Positions 1 to 5,292 of a stretch of 6,201 nucleotides of DNA are shown in pieces; positions within the stretch are counted from its first letter, which is position 1; every line of letters begins with the position of its first letter. The notes under the pieces are model-generated. The model was not told where the DNA came from and did not search any database. It worked only from the letters and a program-made list of their open reading frames with translations. The DNA comes from Anaerolineae bacterium (GTDB taxonomy: Bacteria > Chloroflexota > Anaerolineae > JAAYZQ01). Made by a program: the position numbers and the translations under genes. The stretch is from positions 1 through 6,201 of the forward strand of contig JAFGIA010000369.1 in assembly GCA_016929795.1 (NCBI GenBank). The letters run 5' to 3'.

Positions 1-326
1 CCAGCTACCTTATCCCCAAGGCGGACGTAACCGTCGCTCTTGTCGGTGGCGAAATCGTAGGCATGATGTCAGTTTCTCACGATGGAGAGACCGGATGGAT
101 CGACCAACTTTACCTGGATCCGCGCATGGTGGGGCAAGGGCTGGGCACGCGATTTATTGAGCAGGCGAAAGCCAGGTTGGGTTCACCGATCAGACTGTAT
201 GCCTTTCAAGCAAACGAAGGGGCGCGCGGATTCTATGAGCGGCATGGGTTCACGGCGATCGCATACAGTGATGGCTCTGGGAACGAAGAAAAGTGCCCGG
301 ACGTCTTGTACGAGTGGCGGTTGTAG
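1..326 (+). CDS. GNAT family N-acetyltransferase, 3' part (gene starts before the window)
   Basis: The reading frame (codons from base 3) is open from the window edge to TAG at 324-326, showing 107 C-terminal residues. The fold is read from the order of motifs. There is a beta-strand pair (VALVGGEIVGMMSV), then GNAT motif A with its acetyl-CoA pyrophosphate loop R-M-V-G-Q-G-L-G-T after the strand IDQLYLDP. Motif B follows as LYAFQANEGARGFYERHGF, with the usual Asn-x-x-A-x-x-F-Y-x-x-x-G-F pattern. GNAT enzymes move an acetyl group from acetyl-CoA to an amine; the acceptor cannot be told from this part. The first ATG in the frame is at 63, but homology-like sequence lies upstream of it, so that is an internal Met and the true start is outside the window. 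The stop is 9 bp before the radical SAM gene, which suggests co-transcription. The family call is firm; the substrate is unknown. Confidence 0.9.
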   Translation, partial: SYLIPKADVTVALVGGEIVGMMSVSHDGETGWIDQLYLDPRMVGQGLGTRFIEQAKARLGSPIRLYAFQANEGARGFYERHGFTAIAYSDGSGNEEKCPDVLYEWRL

Positions 327-335
327 GGCAAGCAC

Positions 336-1469
336 ATGGCACGGCCCACGGTGTTTGTCCCATACCGCCCGACGACAGTGCTCAACAAGGGCAAGCGCGC
401 AGATCATTGGTTCTGGACGCGCTACTCTGCCTACCCCTATAAGGGGTGCCAGCACCGGTGCCTGTTTTGCTACTGCCGCGAGCGGAAATACTGCCCGTTC
501 GAAGATCTGAACGATTTCGGCTACGTCGTCGAGGTCAAGGAGAACGCGCCGGAGCTGCTACGCAAGGCGCTGCGCCGGCTGCCTGTGGATGTGATCGCCA
601 CGGGCGATTACCAACCTGTCGAGAAAAAGTTCGAGGTGTCGCGGCGGATCCTGGAGGTGTGCCTGGAACTGGGGTTTCCGGTGTCGGTACTGGAGCGCTC
701 GCCGCTGGTGCTGCGGGACCTCGATCTGATCAAAGAGATCAACGCCCGGGCGCCGTCGGTGGTCTTTTTCAGCCTGATCTCGGCGCCCGACTCGCCGACG
801 TACGAGCGGGTGCGCGAGATGGAGAACCTGGCGCCCAAGATGGAGCGACGCTACGCGGCGATGGAAGCAGTCGCTCAAGCCGGCATCCTGACGGGGATCA
901 GCATGATGCCGATCCTGCCCGGGCTGTGCGACACCGACGAAAACCTGGAAGCGACGATCCGGGCGACGGCCGAGCACGGCGGCCGCTTCGTCGTCGCCGG
1001 GGGGCTGACGCTGGCCGACCAGCAGCGGGACTATTTCTTTGGTGTGCTGCGCGACCGCTTCCCGGATCTACTGCCGCTTTACGAACGGATGTACCCCGCC
1101 GGATCCTATGGTGCCGTGCGCAGCGGCGACCCTCACGCCCTCGGCCGGCGCGTCCGCGAGCTGTGCGCGCAGTATGGCATCTCGGACCGAATGCCGCGCC
1201 CGATCATCCCCGGCGACAAGCGGGCGCTGAACAAGCGCGTCGTCGAGGCGCTGGCCAACACGTGCTACTGGCTGGAGCTCGACAACGCGCCGGCGCAGCG
1301 GGTGTGGGCCTACCGCAAGGCAGCCTGGGCCATTGAGGATACCGAGCAGGACCTGGGCCTGATCTACCGGACAATGGGCCGCAAGGGGCTGGAGAGCATC
1401 GAGAATGTGGGGCCGCGGATGGCGGAGTTGATTGAGGGGCTGATTGGAGAAGGACATGTTCCGATCTGA
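336..1469 (+). CDS. SplB-like radical SAM protein with C-terminal PolX-type helix-hairpin-helix domain
   Basis: The product is 377 residues. The N-terminal part matches the spore photoproduct lyase-like (COG1533, SplB) branch of radical SAM enzymes: YPYKGCQHRCLFCYCRER carries the CxxxCxxC cluster at Cys38, Cys42 and Cys45, which would bind a 4Fe-4S cluster and S-adenosylmethionine. Next come VKENAPELLRKALRR (67-81), TGDYQPVEKKFEVSRRILE (89-107) and GISMMPILPGLCDTDEN (187-203), all in the order usual for this family. PRPIIPGDKRALNKRVVE (287-304) follows. Residues 307-377 then look like the 8-kDa HhH_8 module at the start of bacterial PolX / DNA polymerase beta: AYRKAAWAIED (325-335), a helix, and a hairpin IENVGPRMAELIEGL (355-369). 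That module binds DNA in its known settings, so a nucleic-acid role is an inference. True spore photoproduct lyase activity is not implied, because many SplB-like proteins have other or unknown reactions. ATG 336 follows a weak AGGG-type site overlapping the GNAT stop. Confidence 0.93.
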   Translation: MARPTVFVPYRPTTVLNKGKRADHWFWTRYSAYPYKGCQHRCLFCYCRERKYCPFEDLNDFGYVVEVKENAPELLRKALRRLPVDVIATGDYQPVEKKFEVSRRILEVCLELGFPVSVLERSPLVLRDLDLIKEINARAPSVVFFSLISAPDSPTYERVREMENLAPKMERRYAAMEAVAQAGILTGISMMPILPGLCDTDENLEATIRATAEHGGRFVVAGGLTLADQQRDYFFGVLRDRFPDLLPLYERMYPAGSYGAVRSGDPHALGRRVRELCAQYGISDRMPRPIIPGDKRALNKRVVEALANTCYWLELDNAPAQRVWAYRKAAWAIEDTEQDLGLIYRTMGRKGLESIENVGPRMAELIEGLIGEGHVPI

Positions 1470-1500
1470 ATATGGCACACCGCCGCATGCCAACGCTCGC

Positions 1501-1584
1501 GCCGGATCACAATCCGGCACTCGGAATGACGTGAAACCAGTAGAATGCGCCGGTTCTGGGTGGGCGCAGATCACAATCCGCGCC
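1501..1584 (+). repeat. Two hairpins with a shared GATCACAATC core
   Basis: The spacer after the radical SAM gene has two inverted repeats built on the same 10 bases. Copy 1 (1501-1518) is GCCGGA-TCACAA-TCCGGC, a perfect 6-bp stem. Copy 2 (1563-1584) has outer stem GGCGC/GCGCC, one A-C mismatch, then GA/TC closing the identical TCACAA loop. Loop and closing pairs are the same while the outer stems differ but still pair. TGCGCC at 1546-1551 could instead pair with GGCGCA at 1563-1568, which would exclude copy 2. Neither hairpin is followed by a T run, so they are not ordinary intrinsic terminators. They could be an intergenic repeat, a protein-binding site or an RNA element in the leader of the next gene. 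Confidence 0.55.
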
Positions 1585-1637
1585 AAGCGAGAGCCAAGTT
1601 GACCCGTATTTAGAATTACTGCGCCAGGTGAGTCTTG

Positions 1638-1643
1638 AGGAGG
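1638..1643 (+). promoter_or_regulatory. Strong Shine-Dalgarno site AGGAGG
   Basis: A full AGGAGG lies four bases before ATG 1648 and fixes the start of the DUF1841-like gene. It is the strongest ribosome binding site in the window. I found no convincing promoter in 1470-1637: TAGAAT at 1611-1616 has no matching -35 box. Confidence 0.85.
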
Positions 1644-1647
1644 AAAC

Positions 1648-2040
1648 ATGAAATACAATCCGATGGTGGCGCCTGATCCGGAGCAGTGGCTTAACAGTGA
1701 CGAAGAGGAGAAGCTGCAAGCGGTTCTGCGCTATCACAAGCGAGCCCGCATCCAGTTACCGAACGCCACAGTTCACGCTGCCGTGCATTCGACGATCGAA
1801 AATCAAGTGGCGATGGGGGACGAGACGCCTGTGGCCGCCAAAGTGCGAGAGCTGATGCGTGATGGATTGGACCGGCACGATGCGATCCACGCGGTTGGCG
1901 CAGTCTTTTCCGAGTTTCTGTCGGAATCGATGCGAGGCAACCTCGACGGGATCGAGGACCCGAACGCGTTGTACGAGGAACGCGTGCGTGCTCTGACCGC
2001 GCGGAAGTGGCTCGACGAGTACGGCGACGTCGACAGATGA
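1648..2040 (+). CDS. Small conserved hypothetical protein, DUF1841-like
   Basis: The product is 130 residues, soluble and acidic, with no signal peptide or membrane segment. The core consists of two histidine-bearing helices: LPNATVHAAVHSTIENQVA (37-55, with His43 and His47 ahead of E-N-Q) and GLDRHDAIHAVGAVFSEFL (73-91, with His77 and His81). This two-helix pattern resembles the DUF1841 family as I remember it; no function is established there. The regular spacing of the four histidines would suit metal binding, but that is only inference. The start is set by AGGAGG four bases upstream. The gene converges on the - strand pair and ends 19 bp from it; a 5-bp inverted repeat (TGAGC/GCTCA, 2044-2062) spans the gap but has no T run. 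Being a real gene is well supported; the family name is moderate. Confidence 0.85.
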   Translation: MKYNPMVAPDPEQWLNSDEEEKLQAVLRYHKRARIQLPNATVHAAVHSTIENQVAMGDETPVAAKVRELMRDGLDRHDAIHAVGAVFSEFLSESMRGNLDGIEDPNALYEERVRALTARKWLDEYGDVDR

Positions 2041-2059
2041 GACTGAGCAGCTATGAGGC

Positions 2060-2287
2060 TCAATCACTCGCTGCCGTCAGCACTCGCTCTGCCACCTCTG
2101 GCAGCTCAATTGGTGCAAACATTGATGCCGGGTAGAGATAGCCGTCACGTTCTGACCTGTCCTCATCAATGACTCGAAGCAGGTCGTGTGACTCGGCCTC
2201 TGTGTCTGGCAACCTGCGGTAGACCTTGCCCACAATCAGACTGGCTGTGTTGCCTTTGTTATTGATGCAGATCACAAAATCACTCAT
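2060..2287 (-). CDS. Small conserved-type hypothetical protein (75 aa)
   Basis: I do not know a function for this product. The start chosen is ATG at 2287-2285, because it overlaps the TGA of the upstream gene as ATGA and the protein begins naturally at MSDFVICINNKGN. A longer frame starting at 2344 would run through the end of the neighbour and is rejected. The chain looks like a small beta-rich fold: strand FVICINNK, then ASLIVGKVYRRLPD (14-27), DLLRVIDED (34-42) and GYLYPASMFAPIELP (48-62), an SH3-like run of short strands ending with a helix EVAERVLTAA. Similar short proteins with K-V-Y-x-x-L-P-D and Y-L-Y-P-A-S-x-F recur in bacterial genomes to my memory, without assigned function. The four-base overlap implies translational coupling, and an AGAGAG stretch about ten bases upstream may aid initiation. 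Confidence 0.8.
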   Translation of the reverse strand: MSDFVICINNKGNTASLIVGKVYRRLPDTEAESHDLLRVIDEDRSERDGYLYPASMFAPIELPEVAERVLTAASD

Positions 2288-2517
2288 CGGATCACTCTCT
2301 TGATCTTGAAGTCCTTTCGACCAATGCCTTGGGCTTCGAACCAATGGATCTCGGCCTCACAAATTTCACCATTGCTCAATTGCACGGTGGCCAGGCCCTT
2401 CATCTTGCGCCAGCGCCCTGTGCCATAGGTGCGCTCCAGGTAGCCACGAAGGTACACGCCCCGGCCCGCTGCGATCGTCTCAATGTCCCTGATTTCACTC
2501 AGAATCTCGAAAGCCAT
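2284..2517 (-). CDS. Small basic conserved-type hypothetical protein (77-80 aa)
   Basis: Function unknown. The sequence has the look of a selected protein: MAFEILSEIRDIETIA, then YGTGRWRKMKGLATVQL (31-47), a turn SNGEI, and AEIHWFEAQGIGRKDFKIKR (55-74). It is rich in Lys and Arg with repeated strand-turn-strand features, which would fit a small beta fold, perhaps nucleic-acid or ribosome binding (inference only). Two starts are possible: ATG at 2526 (80 aa) has no clear Shine-Dalgarno, whereas ATG at 2517 (77 aa) has GGAA at a proper distance, so I prefer 2517. It is first in a two-gene - strand unit: its stop overlaps the next start as ATGA, and a near-consensus promoter lies about 40 bp upstream. 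I recall the W-R-K-x-K-G and H-W-x-E-A-x-G-I-G-R-K signatures from unannotated proteins elsewhere. Confidence 0.8.
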   Translation of the reverse strand: MAFEILSEIRDIETIAAGRGVYLRGYLERTYGTGRWRKMKGLATVQLSNGEICEAEIHWFEAQGIGRKDFKIKRVIR

Positions 2518-2555
2518 GTTTTCCATGCTTGCAGGGATTTGTGCAATGTAAAGGG

Positions 2556-2584
2556 ATTATACAGCACAATGGCATGAGCGTCAA
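2556..2584 (-). promoter_or_regulatory. Sigma-70-type promoter for the - strand gene pair
   Basis: Read on the - strand: -35 TTGACG (2584-2579), a spacer of exactly 17 bases, and a perfect -10 TATAAT (2561-2556). Transcription would begin near 2549, giving a leader of roughly 20-30 bases before either candidate start (2526 or 2517). Five of six -35 bases and all six -10 bases match consensus. Confidence 0.8.
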
Positions 2585-2920
2585 TCCTGAGACAACTGAG
2601 GCTTTGTTGGTCACATGGTTCTTGGCGCCACATGGGACTGGTACTCTACCGCTTTTGGAGCTTCTTGCCTGTTTACCTCAAGTATCACCAGTCGGGCGGT
2701 CAGAGCGAAAGGACTTTGTACGTTGCGTCCATCAATACTGCTACTGCCTGCCGTGCGTGCAAACTAACTGCGATCAAGCCTCCCTGGCTGTAACCAAGCC
2801 GTTGGCGCGGCACCCGCTCTGATGTGAAAAGGTCAGAACCGAGCGCATTGCTGGCCGCCTATGTATCCGAGTCAGAACAGAATTGATACTGCCAGGGGCG
2901 GCAGTCGCCGAAAGCGCGCG
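2585..2920. other. Divergent intergenic region without a supported gene
   Basis: This stretch lies between the - strand promoter (2556-2584) and the + strand promoter (2921-2950). A + strand frame from ATG 2574 to TGA 2822 exists, but its start lacks a ribosome site and lies within the opposite promoter, its composition differs from neighbouring genes, and its product (Cys-rich near the end) matches nothing I know. A near-repeat of GTCAGAAC occurs about 35 bp apart near 2834 and 2870. An inverted repeat at 2888-2905 is listed separately. Otherwise I see nothing in it. Confidence 0.5.
2888..2905. promoter_or_regulatory. Inverted repeat upstream of the ATC-hydrolase promoter, possible operator
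   Basis: ACTGCC-AGGGGC-GGCAGT is a perfect 6-bp inverted repeat with a 6-base centre, ending 15 bp before the -35 box at 2921. A near copy of its left half and centre, ACTGCCGGGGCG, recurs at 2967-2978 just past the likely transcription start. Two related sites on either side of a promoter would suit a regulator, but no regulator is encoded in the window and the role is unproven. Confidence 0.35.
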
Positions 2921-2950
2921 TTGACTTCCAGCGAAGCTGTGGTGTATAAT
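2921..2950 (+). promoter_or_regulatory. Sigma-70-type promoter of the ATC-hydrolase family gene
   Basis: -35 TTGACT (2921-2926), an 18-base spacer, and a perfect -10 TATAAT (2945-2950). Transcription would start near 2957. The first ATG of the downstream reading frame (2949-2951) shares its bases with the -10 box, so it cannot be used on a transcript from this promoter. Confidence 0.75.
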
Positions 2951-2978
2951 GGACGCAAGGGTAGGCACTGCCGGGGCG

Positions 2979-3731
2979 ATGGAAGATGGCGTCACGTTCT
3001 ATGACCGCATGGCGCAGAATGTGATGGAGAAAGAGATGACAATGGACGACGTCGCTGAAAGCGCCGTTTTGATATCGGACAGAGTGTTCCAGGTGTTCGA
3101 CGAACACGCGCAGAATGATCGGCCCGTTCTGGTGAGTCACTACGGCGAGCAGCTCGCCGACGTGCTCCTGCAAGAAGCTCGCGAGCAGACCGAGCTGCTG
3201 ATTCCCCAGATCCCCTACATCGGCGGCGATGACAATCCACTGACCCATCACCTCCTTCGCGCCACGACGACCCTGGCGCTCTACAGGGCCATGCAAGCGC
3301 ACGGCAGCACTGCCCGAGAAACAGGGGGGGTGATCTATGAGGCGGTGGTCAGGGCACTCTCGTCACTGCCCTTCTCCCCTTCCGAGCCGCCAACCGCGGC
3401 GTTCATTCGTAACAAACGGGAGCAAGCCAGGAAATCCCAAGAGCGGCGCTATCGTGATGACTGGGTATGGGAATTTGTCGAAGGAGATGGAGAGGCGTTC
3501 GACTACGGTTACGACTTTGTCGAGTGTGCCGTCAAGAAATACTACGAGACGCAAGGCGCGACCGAGCTTCTGCCTTACTTCTGTTTCCTTGACTTTGTCA
3601 CGACCCGGGCGCATGGGCAGGTGCTGATGAGAACCACCACGTTGGCTGAAGGTGGGGAAAAGTGCGACTTTCGCTTTCGATCGGCCACGAATGACGACGC
3701 ATGGCCGCCACCGTTTCCCGATGGGCTATGA
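2979..3731 (+). CDS. L-2-amino-thiazoline-4-carboxylic acid hydrolase family protein
   Basis: From ATG 2979 the product is 250 residues, cytosolic, with no signal peptide. It shows the marks of the ATC_hydrolase family (Pfam ATC_hydrolase, as I recall it). There is a helical N-terminal part with RPVLVSHYGEQLADVL (48-63) and the block LLIPQIPYIGGDDNPLT (73-89). Further on come YGYDFVECAVKKYYE (176-190) and LPYFCFLDFVTT (198-209), and near the end TLAEGGEKCDFRF (221-233) with Cys229 in the highly characteristic E-x-C-D-F-R-F. The founding enzyme opens the thiazoline ring on the route from ATC to L-cysteine in Pseudomonas; most relatives have unknown substrates, so the reaction here is not certain. 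The frame is open from ATG 2949, but that codon lies in the -10 box. ATG 2979 follows a GGGG stretch and is preferred; 3009 is a further option. No partner genes of the cysteine route are adjacent. Confidence 0.88.
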   Translation: MEDGVTFYDRMAQNVMEKEMTMDDVAESAVLISDRVFQVFDEHAQNDRPVLVSHYGEQLADVLLQEAREQTELLIPQIPYIGGDDNPLTHHLLRATTTLALYRAMQAHGSTARETGGVIYEAVVRALSSLPFSPSEPPTAAFIRNKREQARKSQERRYRDDWVWEFVEGDGEAFDYGYDFVECAVKKYYETQGATELLPYFCFLDFVTTRAHGQVLMRTTTLAEGGEKCDFRFRSATNDDAWPPPFPDGL

Positions 3732-4075
3732 CGCTGGCGCTGGGAAAAGGCTGGTCACAGGGAATCAGAGGATCCTGCAGAGGAAAGATGTCGGGATATT
3801 ATCTGGCGCCGGCAGAGGTGGACGATGGGGCGGTTGACCGCGGTGTTACCAAGGCGGGATCGCGTGTCAAATCAAATGATAATGCTACCGAAAGGCGATG
3901 GTTGACCTGTGACGCAAACAATGGTAGAATACGTTGCGAGGGAGTAAGAAGCGAGCTGCGCAGTTCGTCAAGATCAATTAGGTGCCACGATGGCAACGCA
4001 GCATGGAAACTCGGCCAAGCAGAGCGTCGTCCAAGCCTTCACACAAAACATCTCTTGGGGAGCACGGAGAGTCTT
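3732..4075. other. Intergenic spacer before the CPBP gene
   Basis: No gene with recognisable features lies here apart from a possible 29-codon leader ORF (3990-4079). The CPBP reading frame happens to stay open back to 3701, but the translated part before 4076 looks random, and a promoter sits inside it at 3902-3930, so it is treated as non-coding. ATG 3788 in that frame has a GAGGA site yet yields no protein-like sequence. No terminator with a T run is visible after the ATC-hydrolase gene. Confidence 0.55.
3902..3930 (+). promoter_or_regulatory. Sigma-70-type promoter for the CPBP protease gene
   Basis: -35 TTGACC (3902-3907), a 17-base spacer, -10 TAGAAT (3925-3930). Transcription would begin near 3937, leaving a leader of about 140 bases before ATG 4076. 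That is long enough to hold the 29-codon ORF at 3990. Confidence 0.68.
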
Positions 4076-4079
4076 ATGA
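3990..4079 (+). CDS. Possible 29-aa leader peptide coupled to the CPBP gene
   Basis: ATG 3990 opens a frame of 29 codons (start MATQHGNSAK, end SWGARRVL) whose TGA at 4077-4079 overlaps the ATG of the CPBP gene as ATGA. A weak TTAGGTG site lies before its start. It sits wholly within the predicted leader transcript. The peptide is mildly basic, with no membrane or signal character, and I recognise no family. Overlapping start and stop suggests translational coupling, but a 30-codon open frame can arise by chance and the CPBP gene has its own GGAGA site. Confidence 0.3.
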   Translation: MATQHGNSAKQSVVQAFTQNISWGARRVL

Positions 4080-4750
4080 CAGCTCACGACAATCGCCAAG
4101 GCGTCGCAGGCCTCCGAAAAGCACACGCTGCAACTCTAGGCGGCTATGCGGTGTTCTGTGGCCTCGGGCTCGTCAGCCGGATCGTTCCAGCCGTTTTTGT
4201 CCTCTTTGTTGCCTATGGTATCGCCTTTCCTCTTGTGTGGGCGAGGTTTACACACAGTTGGGATGCGCTCGGTTTTTCGAGACGCAACCTTGCATCCGCT
4301 CTGATTTGGGGACTGTTGGCCGGGGTGACCTGGGGCGTCTACACTTACGTTTTCTTTCGCCGAGATAGTCCAATGCCTCCGTTGTGGGGTGTACAAGTTG
4401 CCATTGCTTTCCCGGTCTGGTTGTTGGTAATGAGTCCCTTTCAGGAGTTCTTCTTTCGAGGGTGGCTTCAACCTCGTATTCAGAGCATGGTGGGACGGTG
4501 GGGAGGCTTGGCGCTCACCGCGGCTTTCTTTACCCTCTGGCACTTTTGTCCCCAGCTTGAAGGCACGGCTACCGCAACTCTCCCTCTCGGTTCGTCACTT
4601 GGGTTGATCTCTATCTTTGTTGCAGGGTTGCTGTTCGGGTACATCCATCAGCGGACCGGAAACATTCTGGCGCCCTGGCTAGCTCATGGGGTCGGCGGCA
4701 TTGCACTCGTTCTCATTGGCGAAATGACCTTCATCCAGTACAATCCGTGA
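4076..4750 (+). CDS. CPBP family intramembrane glutamic endopeptidase-like protein
   Basis: The product is 224 residues, an integral membrane protein. Hydrophobic segments lie at about 20-54, 72-94, 104-122, 142-157, 173-190 and 197-215. The CPBP (Rce1/CAAX protease-like) motifs are present in order: motif 1 as PFQEFFFRGWL (121-131), motif 2 as FFTLWHF (151-157, F152-x-x-x-H156), a conserved GLLFGYIHQRTGNILAPWLAH (184-204), and motif 3 around His204. Family members cut peptides within the membrane or act in bacteriocin immunity and signalling. Two positions differ from the usual E-E-x-x-x-R and H-x-x-x-N: the first Glu is Gln123 and the Asn position is Gly208, so activity may be altered. The start is ATG 4076, five bases after GGAGA (4066-4070). 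Its own promoter at 3902-3930 makes it a separate unit, and nothing nearby suggests a substrate. Confidence 0.88.
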   Translation: MTAHDNRQGVAGLRKAHAATLGGYAVFCGLGLVSRIVPAVFVLFVAYGIAFPLVWARFTHSWDALGFSRRNLASALIWGLLAGVTWGVYTYVFFRRDSPMPPLWGVQVAIAFPVWLLVMSPFQEFFFRGWLQPRIQSMVGRWGGLALTAAFFTLWHFCPQLEGTATATLPLGSSLGLISIFVAGLLFGYIHQRTGNILAPWLAHGVGGIALVLIGEMTFIQYNP

Positions 4751-5081
4751 ATCCACAACACTTTACCACTATAGAGTGCGGGCCGTGAGACGCCACTCAC
4801 AGCATATGCACCGCAGGATGTTACGCGAACAAGGAGTGACAAAAGAAAAGGGGAACGCATGTGAACAGACGCAAGGGCACTGCCTGGCGGTCCATCCTCC
4901 GTCAGTCCTTGGAGCCACACGAACAGGTCAACGCTAGCTAACCGTGTGGAAAGAGTGGCGCTCCTAACCGGCGAGACTGCTGCGTGCTCGGGATGATGTT
5001 GCGCGACCGGGTCGAGGGCACGACGCATCATAGAGCAGGCGGAATTGGCAACCGGGTGGTGGCACAGTTGCGAGATACAGA

Positions 5082-5099
5082 GCAGCCGTACACGGCTGC
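5082..5099. repeat. Perfect 7-bp hairpin with a 4-base loop
   Basis: GCAGCCG-TACA-CGGCTGC is GC-rich and would be very stable as RNA. There is no T run on either strand next to it, so it is not a standard terminator. It is the strongest stem in the 4751-5292 spacer. Confidence 0.5.
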
Positions 5100-5173
5100 C
5101 GGGATTCTGACGATCGCGGAACAGAGCAGTGTCGCGTTCGACGAGCTGGCATGTCAGTGGTCAGAGGACTATT

Positions 5174-5206
5174 AAAAAAAGCGGCAACCCTTGCTGAGAT
5201 GGGTTG
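5174..5206 (-). terminator. Weak terminator-like structure on the - strand
   Basis: Read on the - strand, a CAACCC/GGGTTG stem (5206-5201 with 5190-5185, 10-base loop) is followed after four bases (CCGC) by seven T (5180-5174). The stem is short and the gap before the T run is longer than usual. No gene on the - strand is seen running into it, so a function is doubtful. Confidence 0.25.
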
Positions 5207-5292
5207 GGCAGGCCCGAGAGGTTGTGACAGGCGAGTAGCTAGTCGGGCAACAGGGTGAGCAAGATGGATGTTATTGACGTGAAGGAAGTGAC

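Larger units (their letters stand above)
4751..5292. other. Long intergenic region with several hairpins
   Basis: Over 500 bases without a recognisable gene. Inverted repeats seen: CCACACG/CGTGTGG (4915-4921 with 4943-4949, 21-base loop); CGACC-G-GGTCG (5004-5014); GCAGCCG-TACA-CGGCTGC (5082-5099), a perfect 7-bp stem; and CAACCC/GGGTTG (5185-5190 with 5201-5206). ACAGAGCAG occurs twice, at 5077 and 5121. Short frames exist: GTG 4861 to TAA 4941 (26 aa, AGGGG at 4849-4853) and GTG 4984 to TAA 5175 (63 aa, no ribosome site). Neither gives a familiar protein. No clear promoter for the next gene was found here. Confidence 0.5.

Noticed and set aside
446..1336. Long Arg/Ala/Pro-rich frame inside the radical SAM gene
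   Set aside because: It is an out-of-frame reading of a GC-rich gene whose correct frame carries clear family motifs.
2044..2062. Inverted repeat TGAGC/GCTCA between convergent genes as a two-way terminator
   Set aside because: Stem of only five pairs, nine-base loop and no T run on either side.
2574..2822. + strand frame giving an 82-aa Cys-rich protein
   Set aside because: No ribosome site, start inside the opposite promoter, and no recognisable protein character.
3701..4075. N-terminal extension of the CPBP protein to a 349-residue frame
   Set aside because: The translated part before 4076 looks random, a promoter lies within it, and ATG 4076 has a good GGAGA site and gives the normal family length.
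4818..4937. 39-aa frame from ATG 4818
   Set aside because: Weak ribosome site and a peptide without recognisable features; it overlaps the competing GTG 4861 frame.
4984..5175. 63-aa frame starting with GTG
   Set aside because: No Shine-Dalgarno, no known family, and a perfect hairpin in its middle fits a non-coding spacer better.
5174..5225. Possible TPP riboswitch (GCTGAGAT near 5193)
   Set aside because: Only the short CTGAGA element matches; the second conserved part with ACCTGAT and the pairing arms are missing.
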